Below, piece after piece: positions 6,098 to 8,515 of a DNA stretch of 8,515 nucleotides. The stretch's first letter is position 1. Every line of letters begins with the position of its first letter. Under the pieces are notes generated by a model. The model had not been told where the DNA came from. It searched no databases and was given only the letters and a program-made list of their open reading frames with translations. This stretch comes from Pseudomonadota bacterium (GTDB taxonomy: Bacteria; Pseudomonadota; Alphaproteobacteria; Rhizobiales; Hyphomicrobiaceae). Position numbers and translations under genes: made by a program. The stretch is from NCBI GenBank assembly GCA_021812845.1, contig JAKAML010000041.1:1-8515 (forward strand), written 5' to 3'.

Positions 6098-6323
6098 GAC
6101 AACCCCCGCGCCGTGGCTCCGCGGGCCTCGGCACATGAGAACGGTCGGTTGCCTCCTCGGCGAGGATCCCTCGACTCCCCGCGAGGCAACAGTGTACAGG
6201 AAGAGGGCCGTCTGCGACAAGTTGCACCGGCGGCGGCAGTCCGTGCGTCGGGTCGTGTTGCGCCCCCGTGCGACGGTCGGGAATGTCTACGGCCGTCGCC
6301 GCTAGTGGGGAGATCGCGCAACC
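6098..6323. other. Divergent intergenic region, presumed promoters of the SLATT-side and NnrU-side transcripts
   Basis: These 226 bases separate two divergent transcription units and should hold both promoters. I see no convincing -35/-10 pair on either strand. The open minus-strand frame that runs into this region from the 215-residue gene has no ribosome-binding site at its far GTG/ATG candidates and looks non-coding. The region contains a long-arm inverted repeat (separate entry) and a hairpin with G-U pairs around a CCCC loop (6257-6274). Confidence 0.4.
6148..6190. repeat. Inverted repeat GTTGCCTC / GAGGCAAC in the divergent promoter region
   Basis: Perfect 8-bp arms, GTTGCCTC (6148-6155) and GAGGCAAC (6183-6190), flank 27 bases that themselves contain the small palindromes CTCG-GCGAG and GAGG-ATC-CCTC. 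On the minus-strand transcript this would fold in the leader of the 215-residue gene, 51-93 bases before its start. It could be an operator, a leader structure or chance in GC-rich DNA. It does not match tRNA consensus arms. Confidence 0.4.
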
Positions 6324-6914
6324 ATGCTGACTCTGGTCATCGGCCTCGCGCTGTTTTTCGCCATCCATCTGGTTCCGACCCAGCCGCCGCTCCGCGCGGG
6401 GCTCGTCGACCGCTACGGCGAGACGGCCTACAAGATCGCGTTCGCCGTGGTGTCCCTGGTCGGCCTGGCGCTGATCGTGGTGGGCTACGCCAAGCTGCAG
6501 GCGATGCCGGGCAAGAATCCACAGTTGTGGTTTCCGCCGCTGTGGACGCGGCATCTGGCGCTGGCGCTGATGGTGCCGTCGATGGTCCTGCTCGTCGCCG
6601 CCTACGTGCCCTCGCGCATCCGCGATGCGGTGAAGCATCCCATGCTCGCGGCAATCAAGCTGTGGGCGCTGGCCCACCTGCTCGCCAACGGCGATCTGGC
6701 CTCGGTCGTGCTGTTCGGTTCGTTCCTGGCGTGGGCCGTGTTCGATCGGATCTCCGTCAAGCGCCGCGCCAGCGGCGGCCTCGGTCCGCTCGGCGCCCGG
6801 TCCGGCGGGCCGATCCTCAACGACGTGCTCGTCGTCGGAGCTGGTGTCGCCCTCTACGTCGGCTTGCTGCACGGGGTCCACAAGCTGCTGGTCGGCGTGT
6901 CGCCCCTCGGCTGA
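6324..6914 (+). CDS. NnrU family integral membrane protein
   Basis: This is an inner-membrane protein of the NnrU family, named from nitric-oxide/denitrification loci but widespread in non-denitrifying alphaproteobacteria, and homologous to the plant heme-containing 15-cis-zeta-carotene isomerase. Its 196 residues hold about five hydrophobic segments (1-18, 36-57, 77-96, 107-140 and 165-190). The signature KHPMLAAIKLWALAHLLANG (104-123) followed by DLASVVLFGSFLAWAVFDR is diagnostic. H15 in FAIHLVP, H105 and H118 are candidate heme ligands by analogy with the isomerase. The ATG at 6324 has GGGGAG about 11 bases upstream. The gene ends 18 bases before the MOSC gene and is likely co-transcribed with it. 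No nir, nor or nos genes are in the window, so a denitrification role cannot be claimed. Membership is confident; the biochemical role is not established. Confidence 0.92.
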   Translation: MLTLVIGLALFFAIHLVPTQPPLRAGLVDRYGETAYKIAFAVVSLVGLALIVVGYAKLQAMPGKNPQLWFPPLWTRHLALALMVPSMVLLVAAYVPSRIRDAVKHPMLAAIKLWALAHLLANGDLASVVLFGSFLAWAVFDRISVKRRASGGLGPLGARSGGPILNDVLVVGAGVALYVGLLHGVHKLLVGVSPLG

Positions 6915-6932
6915 AACCGGAGCGGGCGGCGC

Positions 6933-7445
6933 ATGATCGATCCGGCGGCGACCATCGGCGGCCGCTTGACGGGGATCGCTCGGCGCCCGCGCCGGCGTGC
7001 CCCGATGGAGGAGCTGGCATCGGGCGAGGTTTCGGTCGACGGCGGCCTTGCGGGCGATCACAAGGGGCTGAAATTCCCGCGACGACGCATCACGGTGCTC
7101 GCGATCGAGGATTGGGAGGCGGCGCTGTCGGATCTCCCGGACCGCGGCGGGAGCGTGAGCCTGTCGTGGACGGCGCGGCGCGCGAACCTGCTCGTCGCCG
7201 GGCTCCGCCTGCCGCGCGCGGCGGGGGCGCGCATCCGGGTCGGGGCGGTGCTGATCGAGGTGACCTGTCCGACCCAGCCGTGCTCGAGGATGAACGAGGT
7301 GCATCCGGGTCTGCTCGCGGCGCTCCATCCCGACTGGCGGGGTGGCGTCACCTGCGCTGTCCTCGAAGGCGGACGGATTGCGATCGGGGACTCGGTGGCG
7401 GTGGTTCTTGCGCCGCCGGAGCGGCGGGTCCGGCTTCCGGGCTGA
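6933..7445 (+). CDS. MOSC domain-containing protein (predicted molybdenum-cofactor-related sulfur carrier)
   Basis: MOSC domains are beta-barrel folds found at the C-terminus of molybdenum cofactor sulfurase and in stand-alone bacterial proteins such as YiiM; they are thought to carry sulfur or bind molybdopterin. The 170-residue protein shows the family landmarks: G-rich N-terminal strand GGRLTGIARRP (9-19), GGLAGDHKG (37-45), the ARRANLLVAGLRLP segment (81-94), and CPTQPCSRMN (112-121), whose C117 is the candidate sulfur-carrying cysteine. RGGVTCAVLEGGRIAIGDSV (136-155) closes the barrel. The start ATG at 6933 has GGAGCGGG upstream. It follows NnrU by 18 bases, suggesting one operon, and ends in a convergent gap. 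The single-domain length is normal for the small MOSC class. The substrate and partner enzyme are unknown. Confidence 0.92.
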   Translation: MIDPAATIGGRLTGIARRPRRRAPMEELASGEVSVDGGLAGDHKGLKFPRRRITVLAIEDWEAALSDLPDRGGSVSLSWTARRANLLVAGLRLPRAAGARIRVGAVLIEVTCPTQPCSRMNEVHPGLLAALHPDWRGGVTCAVLEGGRIAIGDSVAVVLAPPERRVRLPG

Positions 7446-7539
7446 TCGACGCGGCGACGCCCCTGGCCGGCGCAGTCGGCTCGGCGCCGCCGCCGCGATC
7501 TCCGCCGCGATCCCGGCCGCCGCTGCCCGCACGCTGGCC

Positions 7540-7644
7540 GGCGAATTTCTCGCCCCGGCTGGCGCCTGGCTCGCTCCGGCCTGCGCCTGCCTCACCCCGG
7601 CCGGCGCCTGGCTCGCCCCGGCTGGCGCCTGGCTGGCCGTCGCG
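7540..7644. repeat. Tandem array of about five 21-bp units in a convergent intergenic gap
   Basis: Units start at 7540, 7561, 7582, 7603 and 7624, each 21 bases. The copies at 7561 and 7603 differ at only two positions; the first and last copies are more diverged. The plus-strand frame that reads through encodes heptapeptides (GEFLAPA, GAWLAPA, CACLTPA, GAWLAPA, GAWLAVA). That frame has no credible start of its own and overlaps the end of the MOSC gene, so it is probably not translated. Three copies contain the self-complementary GGCGCC and could form hairpins. The array ends just before the stop codon of the minus-strand gene at 7646 and occupies half of the 200-base gap; the left half (7446-7539) is GC-rich with no feature I can name. 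Confidence 0.85.
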
Positions 7645-7645
7645 C

Positions 7646-8515
7646 TCAGCGTGTCAACAGCACAATGTCCGTGCCCTTGCCCGTCTCGCTCGAGATGTCG
7701 AGATCGGAGACCATGAAGGTCGAGCCGGGCGCGACGAACTCGGCGAGCCGCTCGAGCACATCGTCGGGGATGATGATCCGCGACAGGGCCACGCTCGCCG
7801 TGCGCGGCAACTGAGGCTGCGGCGGCGCGGCGTCCTCGCCCCTGGCGCCGCGCCCGCGGGCGGTGGCCCGGCGCCCGCGCCCGCTATCCGGATCGGTCGC
7901 GGCGGCGCCCAGCGTCACCACGTTCCAGGCCAGCGCCCGATCGCCGGTCGTGTACTGCATCGCCGTGAAGACGTGGGTTCCGATCGGTATCTCGGGCTGG
8001 CTGATCTCGACCCTGGCCTCGAACAGCGGCTCGAAGGCCTGACGCACGACGAGCTTGCCGGTCTTGCGGCTGACGAAGATGGTGACCGGCAAATTTCGCC
8101 GCTGCATCGCGCGCTCGGCCGCGGTCTTCGCCGCCACGGCGTCCTTGTGCGCCGCTACGGCCCGGCTCGCGGCCTCGGTCGCCAGATGGTGCTGCCAGTC
8201 TGCGACCGACACCTTGCCTTGCAGGCGGGCGATCGCGTCGTTCTTCTCGGCGATCTCGTGCTCGAGATCCTCGATCTCGAAGGCGGCGGCGGCGATGCGC
8301 TGCTCGAGCTCGTCCTCGTCGCGCGCCAGGGAGGCGAGCAGGGTGTCGTCGTCACCGGTGGGCGGCGGGCGCGAGACGAAGGTAGAGAGCCTCGACTCCG
8401 CCGCCGACAGCCCGCGCCGCGCAGCGTCGTGTGCCGCCGTCAGCGGCTGCAGCGACGAGCGCTCCGCCGCCACCGGCTCGCGCGCCTGGCGCGCCTCGAG
8501 TGCCGCGTCCTGCGC
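7646..8515 (-). CDS. Coiled-coil protein with conserved C-terminal module (L,D-transpeptidase-like label), 5'-truncated
   Basis: The frame is open to the right window edge with no convincing start inside (the GTG at 8473 is internal), so the N-terminus is missing; 289 residues are visible. Numbering from that GTG, residues 45-120 are rich in Glu, Ala, Leu and Arg and form a predicted coiled coil. A compact domain follows, beginning NLPVTIFVSRKTGKLVVRQ (126-144), with IPIGTHVFTAMQY (162-174). A Gly/Arg low-complexity insert comes next (about 195-215). The domain ends in ALSRIIIPDDVLERLAEFVAPGS-type sequence and the terminus SSETGKGTDIVLLTR. I recall this C-terminal combination from alphaproteobacterial proteins annotated as L,D-transpeptidases. 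However, the canonical HGxx and SHGC motifs with the catalytic cysteine are not visible, so enzymatic activity is not supported. An envelope location is likely but unproven because the signal sequence lies outside the window. Confidence 0.72.
   Translation of the reverse strand, partial: AQDAALEARQAREPVAAERSSLQPLTAAHDAARRGLSAAESRLSTFVSRPPPTGDDDTLLASLARDEDELEQRIAAAAFEIEDLEHEIAEKNDAIARLQGKVSVADWQHHLATEAASRAVAAHKDAVAAKTAAERAMQRRNLPVTIFVSRKTGKLVVRQAFEPLFEARVEISQPEIPIGTHVFTAMQYTTGDRALAWNVVTLGAAATDPDSGRGRRATARGRGARGEDAAPPQPQLPRTASVALSRIIIPDDVLERLAEFVAPGSTFMVSDLDISSETGKGTDIVLLTR

Noticed and set aside
6148..6190. A tRNA-like fold suggested by the GAGGATCCCTCGACTCCCC-like stretch
   Set aside because: There is no GTTCRANNC T-loop, anticodon arm or matching acceptor stem on either strand.
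6098..6220. Start of the 215-residue gene at 6220 or at other codons upstream of 6097
   Set aside because: The extra residues look non-coding and lie over the divergent promoter region; GGGGG before the ATG at 6097 supports the shorter form.
6057..7595. A 512-codon minus-strand frame covering the NnrU and MOSC genes
   Set aside because: It is antisense to two well-supported genes; composition is Arg/Gln/His/Asp-rich with no domain, typical of a GC-driven shadow.
7540..7644. CRISPR array
   Set aside because: The units are directly adjacent 21-bp copies with no unique spacers and no cas genes nearby.
7342..7716. Plus-strand frame encoding the GAWLAPA heptapeptides as a real gene
   Set aside because: It begins inside the MOSC gene, runs antisense into the minus-strand gene, and has no convincing ribosome-binding site; the repeat is better described as a DNA repeat.

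Overview
The window is very GC-rich DNA, and its coding regions strongly favour G/C at third codon positions. Gene content suggests a chromosomal segment of an alphaproteobacterium: a class I RNA methyltransferase next to a TrmH/SpoU enzyme, an NnrU family protein, a MOSC protein, an OmpA-type envelope protein, and a C-terminal module I associate with Rhizobiales. This assignment is an inference from style and content; there is no rRNA or other phylogenetic marker here. Ten protein genes can be supported, and two of them run off the window edges. I see no tRNA, rRNA, CRISPR array, insertion sequence or phage gene.

Layout. Left edge to 904 (+): the C-terminal part of an envelope-anchored OmpA-family peptidoglycan-binding protein. 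1182-3889 (+): a tight three-gene methyltransferase operon, comprising an RlmI-like class I RNA methyltransferase, a TrmH/SpoU RNA methyltransferase (ATGA overlap) and a protein arginine methyltransferase (PRMT)-like enzyme 3 bases later. 3930-6097 (-): three minus-strand genes. Reading in the direction of transcription these are an unrecognised protein with an acidic disordered N-terminus and one C-terminal membrane helix, a SLATT-domain membrane protein, and a small secreted Pro/Arg/Trp-rich protein that has its own AT-rich promoter region. 6324-7445 (+): an NnrU membrane protein and a MOSC-domain protein, probably co-transcribed. 7446-7645: a convergent intergenic gap carrying a 21-bp tandem repeat. 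7646 to the right edge (-): the C-terminal part of a coiled-coil protein resembling a family I recall being labelled L,D-transpeptidase.

How the genes relate. The methyltransferase operon pairs two RNA-modifying enzymes with an apparent PRMT; this hints that the third enzyme acts on a ribosomal or RNA-binding protein, but the sequence does not prove it. The SLATT gene is the most notable accessory element. SLATT proteins are predicted pore-forming effectors of nucleotide-signal and other conflict systems. Here no nucleotide cyclase, SLOG/STING sensor, reverse transcriptase or nuclease is in the window; the only partner is the unrecognised single-pass protein directly upstream. The remaining genes are housekeeping or envelope functions.
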